Shown: one piece after another, positions 39,456-49,581 of the stretch | Layout of the letters: each line of letters starts with the position of its first letter | How positions within the stretch are numbered: the first letter of the stretch is position 1 | DNA from: JABDJX01 sp039942715 | GTDB lineage: Bacteria; Pseudomonadota; Alphaproteobacteria; Rhodobacterales; Rhodobacteraceae | NCBI GenBank assembly: GCA_039942715.1 | Contig: JBDVBY010000011.1 | Location: 62,001-126,000 of the forward strand | Direction: 5' to 3' | DNA: 64,000 nt | The notes under the pieces: generated by a model | Seen by the model: only the letters and a program-made list of their open reading frames with translations | Databases searched by the model: none | Told to the model about the DNA's origin: nothing | Made by a program: the position numbers and the translations under genes

Positions 39456-39755
39456 ATGAAACTTGCACTTGCAACCGCAACACTGATTGGTGCGTTCACC
39501 GCTCAATCCGCCGCAGCCATGACCCACTGTGGCGCCCGCGACGATGTAATCTCTAAACTGTCGGATCAATACTCTGAAAGCCACATCGCATCCGGTCTGC
39601 AATCGGCAGAAGGTCTATTGGAAATCTGGGCCGTTGAAGGAGGCTCGTGGACTATTCTCTTGACCCAACCAGATGGCAAAACATGTGTTGTCGCGAACGG
39701 CACGCACTGGCTTGAAGCATTAGAAGTGGAAATGGTATCCGGCGATCCGGCATGA
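39456..39755 (+). CDS. Small exported protein with two cysteines (paralogue A)
   Basis: A 99-residue protein of unknown function. A Sec signal peptide covers about residues 1-21 (ends SAAA). The mature part has two Cys, one near the new N-terminus (THCGARDDV) and one in DGKTC. It is clearly related to the gene at 39941-40252: both contain C..R..V..KL...Y.E....GLQ, then E.W, WTIL.T, DGKTC and GT.W. GAAGGAGA precedes the ATG. The upstream gap (39250-39455) holds a GCAAATTTGC palindrome at 39331-39340. Confidence 0.85.
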   Translation: MKLALATATLIGAFTAQSAAAMTHCGARDDVISKLSDQYSESHIASGLQSAEGLLEIWAVEGGSWTILLTQPDGKTCVVANGTHWLEALEVEMVSGDPA

Positions 39756-39940
39756 AAATACCCCATTTACGACCCGTATTCGGGCGTAGTTGCCGACAAG
39801 GCTATTTAAAACCCAGATAGTTTTGGTTGGGAAAAGTGCTTTTGTTAGGATGTTCATAGTCAGTCTCGAGTACTGCTAATAAAAAAACAGGGAGCGTAGA
39901 AAACGGGCTTTTGCGGCGTGACCGCAGGAAGGAGTGATCT

Positions 39941-40252
39941 ATGCCCTGTATTCGTACCCTTGTTGTGGCCGCACTTGCCTTGGCGCCCACAGCTTTGTTT
40001 GCACAGCAGCAAAACAATTGCGCGGACCGCCAACATGTCGTTAAAAAGCTCGAATCCGGTTACGGCGAGGTTTTTGCCGGTGGCGGCCTTCAAAACACTG
40101 ACCGCGTTTTTGAAGTATGGTTTTCAGAAGACAAAGGCACTTGGACTATTCTGATGACCAAGGCTGATGGAAAAACATGCATTATGGCATCTGGCACAAA
40201 TTGGCGTGAAGGCGATCCTACTCAGAAAGTTCCTGAGGGCGTCAAAAGCTAA
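39941..40252 (+). CDS. Small exported protein with two conserved cysteines (paralogue B)
   Basis: A 103-residue protein, unknown function, tandem relative of the gene at 39456. Signal peptide about residues 1-21 (ends LFA-QQ), with an extra Cys at residue 3 that would be removed with it. The mature chain keeps the same two Cys (NNCADRQ and DGKTC) and the GTWTIL core. An AAGGAG site precedes the ATG. The 185 bases between the copies hold a weak CCCG/CGGG hairpin, and no terminator, so separate or joint transcription is open. The conserved Cys pair suggests a disulfide in the periplasm (inference). Confidence 0.85.
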   Translation: MPCIRTLVVAALALAPTALFAQQQNNCADRQHVVKKLESGYGEVFAGGGLQNTDRVFEVWFSEDKGTWTILMTKADGKTCIMASGTNWREGDPTQKVPEGVKS

Positions 40253-40315
40253 CGTTGTTGCTCTGTTAAGTCCTCAGTGTTAGGGCGTCCCGAACCATAG
40301 AATATGGAGAGGGTC

Positions 40316-41704
40316 ATGCCCCAGGATTACATTGTCAGAGACATCTCACTTGCAGCATTTGGCCGCAAGGAATTGGATATCGCCGAAACAGAAATGCCCG
40401 GTCTGATGTCACTGCGAGAGGAATACGGTGCAAAGAAGCCTTTGAAAGGAGCGCGCATTGTTGGCTCGCTTCACATGACCATCCAAACGGCTGTTTTGAT
40501 CGAAACCCTGAAAGAGCTAGGCGCTGATGTTCGCTGGGCGTCGTGCAATATCTTCTCTACTCAAGACCATGCCGCTGCTGCGATTGCCGAGGGCGGCACC
40601 CCCGTTTTTGCGATCAAAGGCCAGTCGCTGGAAGAGCATTGGGATTACCTTGATAAATCATTCATGTTCCCTGAGGGTCCAAATTTGATTTTGGACGATG
40701 GCGGGGATGCCACGCTTTATGTTCTGTTGGGAGCGCGTGCCGAGGCGGGTGAAGATATCATTCCCGTGCCATCTTCTGAAGAAGAAGAGGTGATCAAAGT
40801 TCAGATCAAAAAACGTATGGAGGCTAGTCCCGGTTGGTTCACAAAAACGCGCGATGCGATTTTGGGCGTAAGCGAAGAAACGACAACCGGCGTCCACCGT
40901 CTGTATGAGCTTCACAAAAACGGTCAGCTGCCTTTTCCGGCGATAAACGTGAATGACAGTGTCACCAAGTCTAAGTTCGACAACAAATATGGATGCAAAG
41001 AATCGCTGGTTGATGGCATTCGCCGCGCGACCGATACCATGATGGCCGGTAAAGTTGCCGTTGTCTGTGGTTATGGCGATGTCGGCAAGGGCTCCGCAGC
41101 TTCGTTGAGCGGTGCGGGTGCGCGTGTAAAGGTCACAGAAGTCGATCCGATTTGTGCGCTTCAGGCCGCGATGGACGGTTTCGAAGTGACGACCTTGGAA
41201 GACGAAATCGACACTGCCGATGTGTTTATCACCACGACAGGCAACAAAGATGTCATTCGCATCGAACATATGCGCGAAATGAAAGACATGGCGATCGTTG
41301 GCAATATCGGTCACTTTGACAATGAAATTCAGGTTGCCAGCCTGAAAAACCACAAGTGGACCAACATTAAAGAGCAAGTGGATATGATCGAAATGCCTTC
41401 GGGCAACCGTATCATACTGCTCTCCGAGGGGCGTTTGTTGAATCTTGGCAATGCGACTGGCCACCCTTCATTCGTGATGTCGGCATCGTTTACCAATCAA
41501 GTGCTTGCTCAGATCGAGCTTTGGCAGAACACCGATGCTTACGAAAACAAAGTGTATATTCTGCCCAAGCATCTCGATGAAAAGGTGGCACGTCTGCATC
41601 TTGCGCGCGTAGGAGCCAAATTAACTGAGCTGAAATCAGATCAGGCGGAATACATCGGTGTGAAGCCCGAAGGCCCATACAAACCTGAGCACTATCGCTA
41701 TTAA
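40316..41704 (+). CDS. ahcY: S-adenosylhomocysteinase
   Basis: NAD-dependent hydrolysis of S-adenosylhomocysteine to adenosine and homocysteine, clearing the product of SAM-dependent methylation. I use ATG 40316, which follows GGAGAGG, giving 462 residues starting [13 protein letters not shown]. Conserved segments are [14 protein letters not shown], the NAD loop [21 protein letters not shown], and the C-terminal [13 protein letters not shown] needed for NAD binding. Only 63 bases lie upstream, with no SAH riboswitch visible. Confidence 0.97.
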   Translation: MPQDYIVRDISLAAFGRKELDIAETEMPGLMSLREEYGAKKPLKGARIVGSLHMTIQTAVLIETLKELGADVRWASCNIFSTQDHAAAAIAEGGTPVFAIKGQSLEEHWDYLDKSFMFPEGPNLILDDGGDATLYVLLGARAEAGEDIIPVPSSEEEEVIKVQIKKRMEASPGWFTKTRDAILGVSEETTTGVHRLYELHKNGQLPFPAINVNDSVTKSKFDNKYGCKESLVDGIRRATDTMMAGKVAVVCGYGDVGKGSAASLSGAGARVKVTEVDPICALQAAMDGFEVTTLEDEIDTADVFITTTGNKDVIRIEHMREMKDMAIVGNIGHFDNEIQVASLKNHKWTNIKEQVDMIEMPSGNRIILLSEGRLLNLGNATGHPSFVMSASFTNQVLAQIELWQNTDAYENKVYILPKHLDEKVARLHLARVGAKLTELKSDQAEYIGVKPEGPYKPEHYRY

Positions 41705-42951
41705 CGGATCAGAATCGCTCTGAAATCATTGACGTTTGTGCCCGTTGGTCCGGGCACAAACAAATCACCCGCTGCATCAAATGCCGTCCAGGCATCGTGA
41801 TTGGATAGAAGCGTTGCCGGGTCAACTCCGGCGTGTCGCATCCGCGACCAGCTCCTGCCGTCAGCAAAAGCACCTGCATTGTCTTCTGACCCGTCTATCC
41901 CATCGGTATCAGCGGCCAGTGCGAGAACATTCTGATCTTCAACGCCACCGGCGAATGCTAATAGAAATTCAGAGTTCCGCCCGCCCTTGCCACCAGGTTT
42001 CGCGCCAATACTTACGGTGGTTTCGCCACCTGACAGAATAACAACGGGTTTTTGAAAGGGTTGGTTGCGACGGCAAACTTCGCAGGAAATAGCTGCGTGC
42101 ATCATTCCAATGTCCCGTGCTTCCCCTTCAATCGCATCCGAAAGTATGACGGGTGCAACCCCATGATCGCGCGCAAGCGCTGCGGCGGCTTCAAGCGAGA
42201 TAGAAGCAGATGCAATAACGCTCACCTCGCCAAGTGGCTGGGCCGGGGCGTCTTCAGGCGCGGCTTTAAGGAACGACATAACGCGATCTGGCAATGCAAT
42301 CCCGTAAAGTGAAATCATATCGAGGGCGGTTTTGCGATCACTCGCGTCAGTGACAGTGGGGCCAGAAGCAACCTGTGCTGGATCATCTCCGGGGACGTCT
42401 GACACCACAAGACTTACCACTTTAGCGGGCAATGCGGCGCGCGCCAGGCGCCCCCCTTTGATCCGGCTCACTTGTTTGCGAATGGCGTTCATTGCGGAAA
42501 TCGGTGCGCCCGAAGCAAGCAATGCTTTGTTCAATTCTTGCTCGTCTTCAAAGGTTAGGCCTTCTAAGGGTGCTGGCAAAAGAGCGGATCCACCGCCGCA
42601 AATAAGGGAGACGACAAGATCGTCTTCATTCAAATCTTCTACGGCTTCAAACAACGCTTCCGTTGCTACGAGACCTGCTGCATCTGGTACCGGATGGCTT
42701 GCCTCAAGCACTTTGATGTTCTGTGTTGCGCAGGCGTACCCGTATCGGGTGACAACAACGCCTTCGACAGGCTCGCCCCAAAGCGTTTCAAACGCGGAGG
42801 CCATTTGCGCGGCACCCTTACCGGCACCGATGACGATAGTGCGTCCCTTCGGCTTTGCAGGCACGTATGGCTTGAGCGCTTCAAGCGGGTCGGCGGCCGC
42901 AACGGCCGCATGAAACATGTCTTCAAGTAGCTTTTTGTCGGATGAATTCAT
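41701..42951 (-). CDS. Glycerate 2-kinase (MOFRL family)
   Basis: Phosphorylates D-glycerate, probably to 2-phosphoglycerate, linking glyoxylate, serine-cycle or tartrate breakdown to glycolysis. ATG 42951 overlaps the EVE gene stop as ATGA, giving 416 residues. Features: [11 protein letters not shown], the phosphate loop [22 protein letters not shown], and the C-terminal MOFRL domain with [21 protein letters not shown] and [12 protein letters not shown]. It is the last gene of tsaD-gpsA-EVE-kinase and shares TTAA stops with ahcY. Confidence 0.92.
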   Translation of the reverse strand: MNSSDKKLLEDMFHAAVAAADPLEALKPYVPAKPKGRTIVIGAGKGAAQMASAFETLWGEPVEGVVVTRYGYACATQNIKVLEASHPVPDAAGLVATEALFEAVEDLNEDDLVVSLICGGGSALLPAPLEGLTFEDEQELNKALLASGAPISAMNAIRKQVSRIKGGRLARAALPAKVVSLVVSDVPGDDPAQVASGPTVTDASDRKTALDMISLYGIALPDRVMSFLKAAPEDAPAQPLGEVSVIASASISLEAAAALARDHGVAPVILSDAIEGEARDIGMMHAAISCEVCRRNQPFQKPVVILSGGETTVSIGAKPGGKGGRNSEFLLAFAGGVEDQNVLALAADTDGIDGSEDNAGAFADGRSWSRMRHAGVDPATLLSNHDAWTAFDAAGDLFVPGPTGTNVNDFRAILIR

Positions 42952-43361
42952 AACCCTGCCATTTTGCATACAATAGCCCATTCGTTGTCGGTCACCGGTT
43001 GAACAGACAGCCTTGTGTTTTTGACCAAGGCCATTTCTGCCAGCTTGGGATTTGACTTTGCTTGTTCCAGCGAAACTGACTTTGGAACGCTAGAGAGCGC
43101 TTTGATATCGACACACTCCCAACGGTCATCATCTGTCGTGCTGTCTGGATGCGCTTCCGCGATCACCTCGACAATGCCAACAATTTCTTTGTCTTTCTGC
43201 GAATGATAAAAGAAACCTTTATCGCCAACTTTCATCAACCGCATGTTATTGCGTGCTTGATAATTGCGCACACCATCCCATTCTTCACCCGTGTCGCCTT
43301 TGGCCAATTGGTCCTCCCAACTCCAGGTTGAGGGCTCGGATTTGAATAGCCAATACGCCAT
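42948..43361 (-). CDS. EVE-domain protein
   Basis: A 137-residue single-domain EVE protein starting MAYWLFKSEPSTWSWEDQ, with WDGVRNYQARNNMR and the FYHSQKDKEIVGIVEV stretch. EVE domains belong to the PUA-like fold and bind modified bases in RNA or DNA; in some systems they recognise modified cytosine. The native ligand here is unknown. It lies 2 bases from the gpsA stop and overlaps the glycerate kinase start. Confidence 0.92.
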   Translation of the reverse strand: MAYWLFKSEPSTWSWEDQLAKGDTGEEWDGVRNYQARNNMRLMKVGDKGFFYHSQKDKEIVGIVEVIAEAHPDSTTDDDRWECVDIKALSSVPKSVSLEQAKSNPKLAEMALVKNTRLSVQPVTDNEWAIVCKMAGL

Positions 43362-43363
43362 AT

Positions 43364-44314
43364 CTATTCCTTTCCTACGGGTCTCGCCAAAAGGGCTTGG
43401 ATCGCCGTCGCAATATCAATTTTGCCCAAGGTAACAGCTGCGACAGCGCGTGAAAGAGGCAGGTCCATGTCGGTGGTCGACGCAATCGCTTGTGCGGTAG
43501 CAATGCCTTCAACTGTCGCGTTCCCGTCGAAGACATCTCCACGCCCTAGGCGAACCCCAGTTGAAAAATTACGCGATTTTTCTGACGTGCAAGTTAAGAC
43601 AAGATCACCAAGACCTGAGAGACCTTGAAGCGTTTCTAATCGCGCCTCTCTCGCGAGCGCAAGGCGCGACATTTCCGCAAAACCACGCGCAATGACGGAG
43701 GCGCGCGCGCTATCCCCAAAGCCCGCGCCAATCGCGATCCCAGCGGCAAGAGCAACGACATTTTTCAGAGCACCGCCAAGCTCGGCGCCGACGACATCCG
43801 TGGTGCGATAAAGCCGAAGGGCCGGGCGCGTCAGTTTCGCCTGAATGTCTGCTGCAACGCCATCATTGTGTGCAGCCAGAACCAAGGCGGTAGGAAGCGC
43901 CTGTGCGATATCAATTGCAAAGCTAGGACCTGTTAACAGCGCTACTTTCGAAGATGGGAAGGCCTTGGCAATGGTCTGAGCCGGGCCCAAACCGGTATTC
44001 AGATCGATCCCCTTGCAGCAAGCAATCAGCGTTTTTCCATTCAAGTAAGGGTGGGCTGCCAAGAACATCGCCAGCTTTTGCATCGGTACTGCCAAAAGAC
44101 ATATTTCAGTATCAAAAGCGCTGCTGTCGGCAGTGACCGACAAGCTATCGGGCAGACTTGGGCCGGGAAGCTTTGGACCAGATAGGCGACTTTCCTGCAT
44201 TGTTTTAGCGTTGTGCTCATCACGCGCCCAAAGCACAATCTGTTCGCCGTCTTGCGATAGCGCAATCGCCAAAGCCGTTCCAAAAGCGCCCGCACCTAAG
44301 ACCGCTATTGTCAT
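43364..44314 (-). CDS. gpsA: Glycerol-3-phosphate dehydrogenase [NAD(P)+]
   Basis: Reduces dihydroxyacetone phosphate to sn-glycerol-3-phosphate for phospholipid synthesis. The 316 residues have the N-terminal NAD loop [30 protein letters not shown], the catalytic Lys in [14 protein letters not shown] and the [11 protein letters not shown] substrate loop. It starts inside the tsaD stop (ATGA). Confidence 0.96.
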   Translation of the reverse strand: MTIAVLGAGAFGTALAIALSQDGEQIVLWARDEHNAKTMQESRLSGPKLPGPSLPDSLSVTADSSAFDTEICLLAVPMQKLAMFLAAHPYLNGKTLIACCKGIDLNTGLGPAQTIAKAFPSSKVALLTGPSFAIDIAQALPTALVLAAHNDGVAADIQAKLTRPALRLYRTTDVVGAELGGALKNVVALAAGIAIGAGFGDSARASVIARGFAEMSRLALAREARLETLQGLSGLGDLVLTCTSEKSRNFSTGVRLGRGDVFDGNATVEGIATAQAIASTTDMDLPLSRAVAAVTLGKIDIATAIQALLARPVGKE

Positions 44315-45390
44315 GCTTTTGCGCCCTTCTTTCCAGATCCCAAAAGTGCCGCTTGGCGTTGATCCAAAGGCCAGCGTGGGCGCGCAATAATAGGGTCCAT
44401 TCCGGGAAGCCCTGCTTGGTCAAGCTCCAATCCTGTCCACGCAATCATTGCGGCATTGTCAGTACACAAGGCGAGCGGTGGGGCGGAAAAGGCGGTGCCA
44501 TGATGTGCAACAACCGTCTCTAAACCAGCACGTATGGCCGTATTTGCCGCAACCCCACCCGCAACAGCAAAGGCAGGGTGCGCCGGGGATTCTTGCAAAT
44601 AGAGCGCCAAGGCGCGTTTCGATTTCTCGATTAGAACATCTACAACAGACGCCTGAAACCCTGCGCATAAATCGGCCCGATCTTGTTCTGTCATCCCTCC
44701 TTTGTCTGCGATCAAAGCATCGCGCGTGCGTAACACCGCAGTCTTTAGGCCAGAAAAACTCATGTCACACCCTGGTCTGTCCAAAAGTGGGCGTGGCAAA
44801 GCAAACCGCATTGGATGACCCGCCGCAGCACATGTTTCAACAGCTGGGCCGCCGGGTTGCGAGAGCCCTAAAAGCCGCGCGGTTTTGTCAAACGCTTCAC
44901 CGGGCGCATCATCAATTGTGCCGCCTAAGCGGTGAAAACTATCAGGCCCTTTGACAATCACAAACTGGCAATGACCGCCCGACACCAAAAGCATCAAATA
45001 CGGAAAAGGAAGATCGTCAGTCAAACGTGGTGTCAGCGCGTGGCCTGCCAGATGGTTGACCCCAAACAATGGCAAACCACAGCCCGCACTTAATCCGCGC
45101 GCCATCATCACGCCTGACAGCACACCGCCAATCAGCCCCGGACCAGCTGTGACGGCGATAGCATCAAGATCGCGCAATGAAACATCAGCATCGCTAAGCG
45201 CTTGCTTAACAGCGATATCAAGCTTTTCAGCATGAGCGCGTGCTGCAATTTCGGGAACAACGCCGCCAAAATCGGCGTGCAACGCATTCTGGCCCAGAAC
45301 AACAGAAGACAAAATCTCCCGTTCGCTCGTCACAACGGCAGCGGCCGTGTCGTCACAGCTTGATTCTAGCCCTAGGAAAATGCGTGTCAT
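44311..45390 (-). CDS. tsaD: tRNA threonylcarbamoyladenosine transferase TsaD
   Basis: Transfers the threonylcarbamoyl group to A37 of ANN-decoding tRNAs, working with TsaB and TsaE. The 359 residues begin [16 protein letters not shown]. Metal and nucleotide ligands: [34 protein letters not shown] and SFSGLKTAV; the C-terminal part has [13 protein letters not shown] and [11 protein letters not shown] TsaE domain is encoded at 29.3 kb; tsaB is not in the window. It is the first gene of a leftward operon, divergent from hemD. Confidence 0.96.
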   Translation of the reverse strand: MTRIFLGLESSCDDTAAAVVTSEREILSSVVLGQNALHADFGGVVPEIAARAHAEKLDIAVKQALSDADVSLRDLDAIAVTAGPGLIGGVLSGVMMARGLSAGCGLPLFGVNHLAGHALTPRLTDDLPFPYLMLLVSGGHCQFVIVKGPDSFHRLGGTIDDAPGEAFDKTARLLGLSQPGGPAVETCAAAGHPMRFALPRPLLDRPGCDMSFSGLKTAVLRTRDALIADKGGMTEQDRADLCAGFQASVVDVLIEKSKRALALYLQESPAHPAFAVAGGVAANTAIRAGLETVVAHHGTAFSAPPLALCTDNAAMIAWTGLELDQAGLPGMDPIIARPRWPLDQRQAALLGSGKKGAKA

Positions 45391-45465
45391 GCGTTTGACT
45401 TGCTTGAGGTTTCACCGGCAGGTAACACTCTAGAGCCACCACAGACAAGCGCGAGGGGCTGGTTC

Positions 45466-46146
45466 ATGCACGACAAGCAGCCAACTTTGTTGCTGACCCG
45501 GCCCAGAGTGCAATCGCTTGATTTCCTTTCGATTTGCGAAAACCTAATCGGGAATACATTGCCCGCATTGGTCTCTCCGATCTTGCAAATAAAAAAGCTT
45601 GGTTCGGCCCTCGACTTTGAAACCTACGCTACAATCATTTTAACGTCGTCCAACGGTGTGGCAGCGTGCGGTGATGCTTTGGCCGGGCGGCGTGTTGTGA
45701 CGGTGGGTGCAAAGACGCGCGAAACTGCAAACCAACTTGGCGCGCAGGCAGAGTCTTTGGGCGAAGATGTAGAGGCTTTCCTGGAGCGTGCCGGGGAGAT
45801 CAAAGCACCAGCTCTATTTTGTAGAGGTGCGCATTCGCGGGGAGATCTGGTAACGCGATTGAACGCAAAGGGCATCAAATCGGACGAAATTGTCGTTTAT
45901 GACCAGATAGCTCAGCGATTGACCTTTGAAGCAGTTGAGCTTTTGCGTGGCAGTGCCAAAGTGGTGGCCCCTGTGTTCTCGCCACGATCCGCGCGACTTC
46001 TCTGTGCGAATGACATCAATGCCGAAATCCAAATTATCGCTATGAGCCAAGCGGTAGCAGATGCGTGGACGGGACCTGGCACAATTCAAATCGCAGCGTC
46101 GCCAAACGCCCAAAGCATGGCAAAGCTAACCGTTCTTCATTTCTGA
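45466..46146 (+). CDS. hemD: Uroporphyrinogen-III synthase
   Basis: Cyclises hydroxymethylbilane to uroporphyrinogen III in tetrapyrrole synthesis. From ATG 45466 (GAGGGG upstream) it has 226 residues with the HemD outline: LLLTRPRVQS at the N-terminus, TIILTSSNGVAA, GAKTRETANQLGA, LFCRGAHSRGDLVTRL and VFSPRSARLLC. HemD is poorly conserved, so context helps: mic60 and hemY follow on the same strand. hemC is not next to it. Confidence 0.9.
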   Translation: MHDKQPTLLLTRPRVQSLDFLSICENLIGNTLPALVSPILQIKKLGSALDFETYATIILTSSNGVAACGDALAGRRVVTVGAKTRETANQLGAQAESLGEDVEAFLERAGEIKAPALFCRGAHSRGDLVTRLNAKGIKSDEIVVYDQIAQRLTFEAVELLRGSAKVVAPVFSPRSARLLCANDINAEIQIIAMSQAVADAWTGPGTIQIAASPNAQSMAKLTVLHF

Positions 46147-46235
46147 AACTTTTGTGCGCTATCGTCTCACGGACATTCCGTACTAACTGTTGTAAACTAA
46201 CCTCTAATGGCAACGTTCGGATGGGAAGATTAGTT

Positions 46236-47672
46236 TTGGCGCGTAAGTCAACCAATTCAAATAACTCAGAAAATACGGAAAACGGCGATTCGTTGCCTGA
46301 TTCTGATCAAGAAGACGCATCACTGGGTGCGGCTGACGAAAACACCGATGCTCCGGTCGTGATCGAAGGCGAAGCTGAAGATATTACTGACGAAATTGTT
46401 GAGGCTGCCAAAGACGACGACGCCTCTATCGAAGAAGATGAAGTGGTTGCGGACGATACCGTATTGGACGAAGAAAGCACACAAGCCGACGCTTTAGACT
46501 CCGAAGTTGTTCCAGCCGCTGCTCCACAGGTCGTCGAGGAAAAGGCTAGCACTATGATGCCGATGATTTTTGGTGGTCTTGTTGCGGGTGCAATCGGCTA
46601 CGGAGCATCGCATTTTGGCGCTTTTGACCAAACATCAGAGACAGAAGTAGCGGCCTCTGCTGTAGATACTTCCGCGTTTGAGACACAGCTTTCCGAGCTA
46701 AGCACGGAACTGGGCGCACTATCTGAGGCGCAATCTGGGCTTGCTGGTGATATTGCTGGAATTACAGCGACCGATACTGCACCGCTTACGGCCCGTTTGG
46801 ATACATTGACGGCTGATCTTGAGGCGCTTCAGGAAATGCCCGTGCCTTCCGCTGATCTTTCGAGCGACGTCATAACGCGCATCGAAGCCTTAGAGTCGCA
46901 AGAGTCCAATGTAGCAGTCGATACGACTGTATCAGATGCGCTTGCCACACGTTTGGACACGCTGGAGTCTGACGTAACATCTACAATGGCGTCGTTGATG
47001 GACCGGGTGACTGGATTAGAAGATCGACTTTCGGACATTGTGATCGCGCAGGAAGATGAAGCAGAAGGCGACATGGCGCAGGAACAATTGGCGGCCTTCC
47101 AAAGCGAACTGGAACAATTGACCACAGACGCGACCGCGCAGGTGGAAGAAGCCAAGGCGCGTGCCTCTGCTTTTGAAGCCGAAGCGGCTGCAGCTGAAGC
47201 GAAGGCGGCCCGTACAAATGCAATCGCGTCTTTGACGTCGGCCGTTGAGGGTGGCGCAGCTTTTCAGGATGAGCTGGCGTTTTTTGATGATCCGCCAAAA
47301 GCTTTGACCGCGCTGGCTGAAGTTGGCGTGCCAACACTGGGCACGCTTCAGCGTGATTTTCCCGACATGGCCCGTTCGGCTTTGTCTGTTGTTACCGTCG
47401 TACCACAAGACGCTTCTGCGGGAGATCGTCTTACTGCATTTTTAAAGCGGCAAACGAACGCGCGCTCGCTTGCGCCAAAAGAGGGTGATGGCACAGACGC
47501 CGTTCTGTCGCGGGCCGAAGCTAGTGTGGGTGCTGGTGATTTGGTGAAATCACTTGAGGAATTGTCGTCGCTGCCAACAGAGGCGAAAGACGTTTTGGGG
47601 CCGTGGATGGCGAATGCACAGGCCCGACTTGATGCGCTTAGCGCGCTTTCTGAAATTTCCGCCGCCGAATAG
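46236..47672 (+). CDS. Mic60/mitofilin-like inner-membrane protein
   Basis: A 478-residue protein with a very acidic N-terminal region (residues 15-90), one membrane helix (about 107-127, MMPMIFGGLVAGAIGYGASHF), a long alanine-glutamate rich coiled-coil stretch (about 140-345) and a C-terminal globular part. The order hemD - this gene - hemY is that of alphaproteobacterial Mic60, the ancestor of the mitochondrial crista-junction protein. I choose TTG 46236 because GGAAGA lies well placed upstream; ATG 46221 in frame has no clear site. A role in shaping membranes is family knowledge. Confidence 0.83.
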   Translation: MARKSTNSNNSENTENGDSLPDSDQEDASLGAADENTDAPVVIEGEAEDITDEIVEAAKDDDASIEEDEVVADDTVLDEESTQADALDSEVVPAAAPQVVEEKASTMMPMIFGGLVAGAIGYGASHFGAFDQTSETEVAASAVDTSAFETQLSELSTELGALSEAQSGLAGDIAGITATDTAPLTARLDTLTADLEALQEMPVPSADLSSDVITRIEALESQESNVAVDTTVSDALATRLDTLESDVTSTMASLMDRVTGLEDRLSDIVIAQEDEAEGDMAQEQLAAFQSELEQLTTDATAQVEEAKARASAFEAEAAAAEAKAARTNAIASLTSAVEGGAAFQDELAFFDDPPKALTALAEVGVPTLGTLQRDFPDMARSALSVVTVVPQDASAGDRLTAFLKRQTNARSLAPKEGDGTDAVLSRAEASVGAGDLVKSLEELSSLPTEAKDVLGPWMANAQARLDALSALSEISAAE

Positions 47673-47685
47673 TAGGGGCTTTGAC

Positions 47686-49251
47686 ATGCTTTGGTCGCTT
47701 GTAAAAATTATTCTTTTTCTGACACTGATTGCCGCTGCGGCATGGGGTGCCGGATATTTGTTAGAAGCCGATGGCGGGATACGCCTTTCGATTGCTGATA
47801 CCGAATTAACGCTTGGTCCACTTGCCTCGGTCATCGGGCTTTTGGTGCTAGTGGTGGCGATTTGGCTTTTGCTGAAAGTGGTCGGATTGTTAGTTGCCTT
47901 CATGCGGTTTGTTGCAGGCGACGAAACAGCAATTACCCGTTACTTCTCACGCAACCGCGAACGCAAAGGGTACGATGCTTTGTCCGAGGGCATGATGGCG
48001 CTGGCCTCTGGTGACGGTCGCCTTGCACTGGCCAAGGCCAACAAAGCTGAAAAGTTGTTAAAGCGAACCGACCTGACCTTGCTTTTGACCGCGCAGGCCG
48101 CCGAGCAAAGCGGTGATCGTGCGCGGGCGGAAGACGCTTTCAAAAAGCTGCTGAAAGACGATCGCACACGCTTTGTTGGTGTGCGTGGTTTGATGAAGCA
48201 AAAGCTGGAAGACGGCGACACAGATACGGCGATGAAGCTTGCGGAACGCGCTTTTGCGCTGAAACCAAAGCACACAGAGACGCAGGATGTCTTACTTGGC
48301 CTCCAAGCAAGTGCACATGAATGGAGTTCAGCACGTCAAACGCTGACCGCCAAATTGAAGCACGGCAGCTTGCCTCGTGATGTTCACAAACGGCGCGATG
48401 CGGTTCTGGCGCTGGGTGAAGCGCGTGATATTCTTATCGATGACAAGCCGATAGAGGCGCGCGAAGCCGCGATTGAAGCAAACCGCAAATCACCAGATTT
48501 GATTCCGGCCGCAGTCATGGCATCTGATAGTTATGTGGCGCAGGGCAAACCAAAGAATGCAGCGCGAGTTATTCGCAAGGCTTGGCAGGTCATGCCACAC
48601 CCCGATTTGGCCGCAGCTTTTGCACGGATCAAACCAGAGGAAACTCCGAAAGATCGCATTCACCGCTTTAGCGTTTTGACGAACCATGACCGCGAAGGAG
48701 CGGAAAGCCGTATGTTGGCCGCCGAACTGCGCATCGCAGCAGAAGATTTCCCTGGGGCGCGTGAAGCTTTGGGTGATCTGGCAGAGAAGGATCCGACCGC
48801 TCGATCTCTGACAATCATGGCGGCAATCGAGCGCGGCGCGGGAGCAGACGACGCCGTTGTCAAAGGCTGGTTGGCGCGGGCACTCACCGCCTCTCGTGGC
48901 CCTCAGTGGGTCTGCGATAAGTGCCAAAAGGTGCATGCAACGTGGGATCCAATGTGCAGCAATTGCGATGGCTTTGACACACTGAGCTGGCGTGTAGCCA
49001 AAGAAGATGTGATGCCAATGGCGTCGGGGGCTGCGATGCTACCATTGATCGTCGGCCAAATCGAAGATGCTTCTGACGAAGCCGAAGAAGATGCAGAAAT
49101 CGTCGAAGACGAAGTTGCAGATGCGGTCGACGAGGCGGACTCAGAGGCGCTTGAAGATGGGGTCTCTGACATTGCCAACGCTGATGCACCTCCGGCTGAC
49201 TACATCGCAGATGAAAGTGTCGCGGAAGAGCAGCGCAAAGACGCAACTTAG
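47686..49251 (+). CDS. hemY: HemY-type TPR membrane protein with C-terminal zinc ribbon
   Basis: A 521-residue protein of the HemY_N family (not the oxidase also called HemY). Two N-terminal membrane helices (about residues 2-24 and 40-68) are followed by a helical TPR-like region. Around residues 408-430 is a CxxC-x10-CxxC zinc ribbon (WVCDKCQKVH..MCSNCDGFDT). The tail is strongly acidic. Ribosome-binding GGGG precedes ATG 47686. It ends the hemD-mic60-hemY cluster. Its exact function in haem metabolism is unproven. Confidence 0.87.
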   Translation: MLWSLVKIILFLTLIAAAAWGAGYLLEADGGIRLSIADTELTLGPLASVIGLLVLVVAIWLLLKVVGLLVAFMRFVAGDETAITRYFSRNRERKGYDALSEGMMALASGDGRLALAKANKAEKLLKRTDLTLLLTAQAAEQSGDRARAEDAFKKLLKDDRTRFVGVRGLMKQKLEDGDTDTAMKLAERAFALKPKHTETQDVLLGLQASAHEWSSARQTLTAKLKHGSLPRDVHKRRDAVLALGEARDILIDDKPIEAREAAIEANRKSPDLIPAAVMASDSYVAQGKPKNAARVIRKAWQVMPHPDLAAAFARIKPEETPKDRIHRFSVLTNHDREGAESRMLAAELRIAAEDFPGAREALGDLAEKDPTARSLTIMAAIERGAGADDAVVKGWLARALTASRGPQWVCDKCQKVHATWDPMCSNCDGFDTLSWRVAKEDVMPMASGAAMLPLIVGQIEDASDEAEEDAEIVEDEVADAVDEADSEALEDGVSDIANADAPPADYIADESVAEEQRKDAT

Positions 49252-49329
49252 GACTTTGCGCCTTATAAAAAGGTTGCTATGACGCGCGCTGTTGTTGACT
49301 GCGATTGCCGCTCAGAGGCTTTCGCGTTG

Positions 49330-49405
49330 GCCTCAATAGCTCAGCTGGTAGAGCAGGTCCTTCGTAAGGACAAGGTCGGGGGTTCGAGTCCCTCTTGAGG
49401 CACCA
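49330..49405 (+). tRNA. tRNA-Thr (anticodon CGT)
   Basis: The cloverleaf folds cleanly: acceptor GCCTCAA/TTGAGGC, D stem GCTC/GAGC, anticodon stem with one G-A mismatch at its top, loop TTCGTAA with anticodon CGT, T arm with TTCGAGT, discriminator A and an encoded CCA. CGT reads ACG (Thr). Confidence 0.96.
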
Positions 49406-49444
49406 CAACGATATTAGAAAAGCCGAGCGAAGCGGGTGATTAAC

Positions 49445-49471
49445 CATCCAGTACTGGATGATTGATCATCC
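49445..49471. repeat. Two overlapping inverted repeats downstream of tRNA-Thr
   Basis: CATCCAGT-ACTGGATG (49445-49460) is a perfect 16-bp palindrome. GGATGAT-TG-ATCATCC (49456-49471) is a second inverted repeat that shares the GGATG arm. Only one of the two hairpins can form at a time in RNA. The 49406-49640 interval has no gene. Confidence 0.6.
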
Positions 49472-49581
49472 ATCTGTGTTAAGTTTTTAAACAATTGATG
49501 CGAATCTGCCCCTGATGCACAACTTAAGTGCGAGTGATTGCCCGTTGTGCAATCCGAATATTGTGTGTCCAGTAATGATTT

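Noticed and set aside
40253..40315. SAH or SAM/SAH riboswitch before ahcY
   Set aside because: Only 63 bases separate ahcY from the preceding gene, and I see no arrangement of helices matching these riboswitches.
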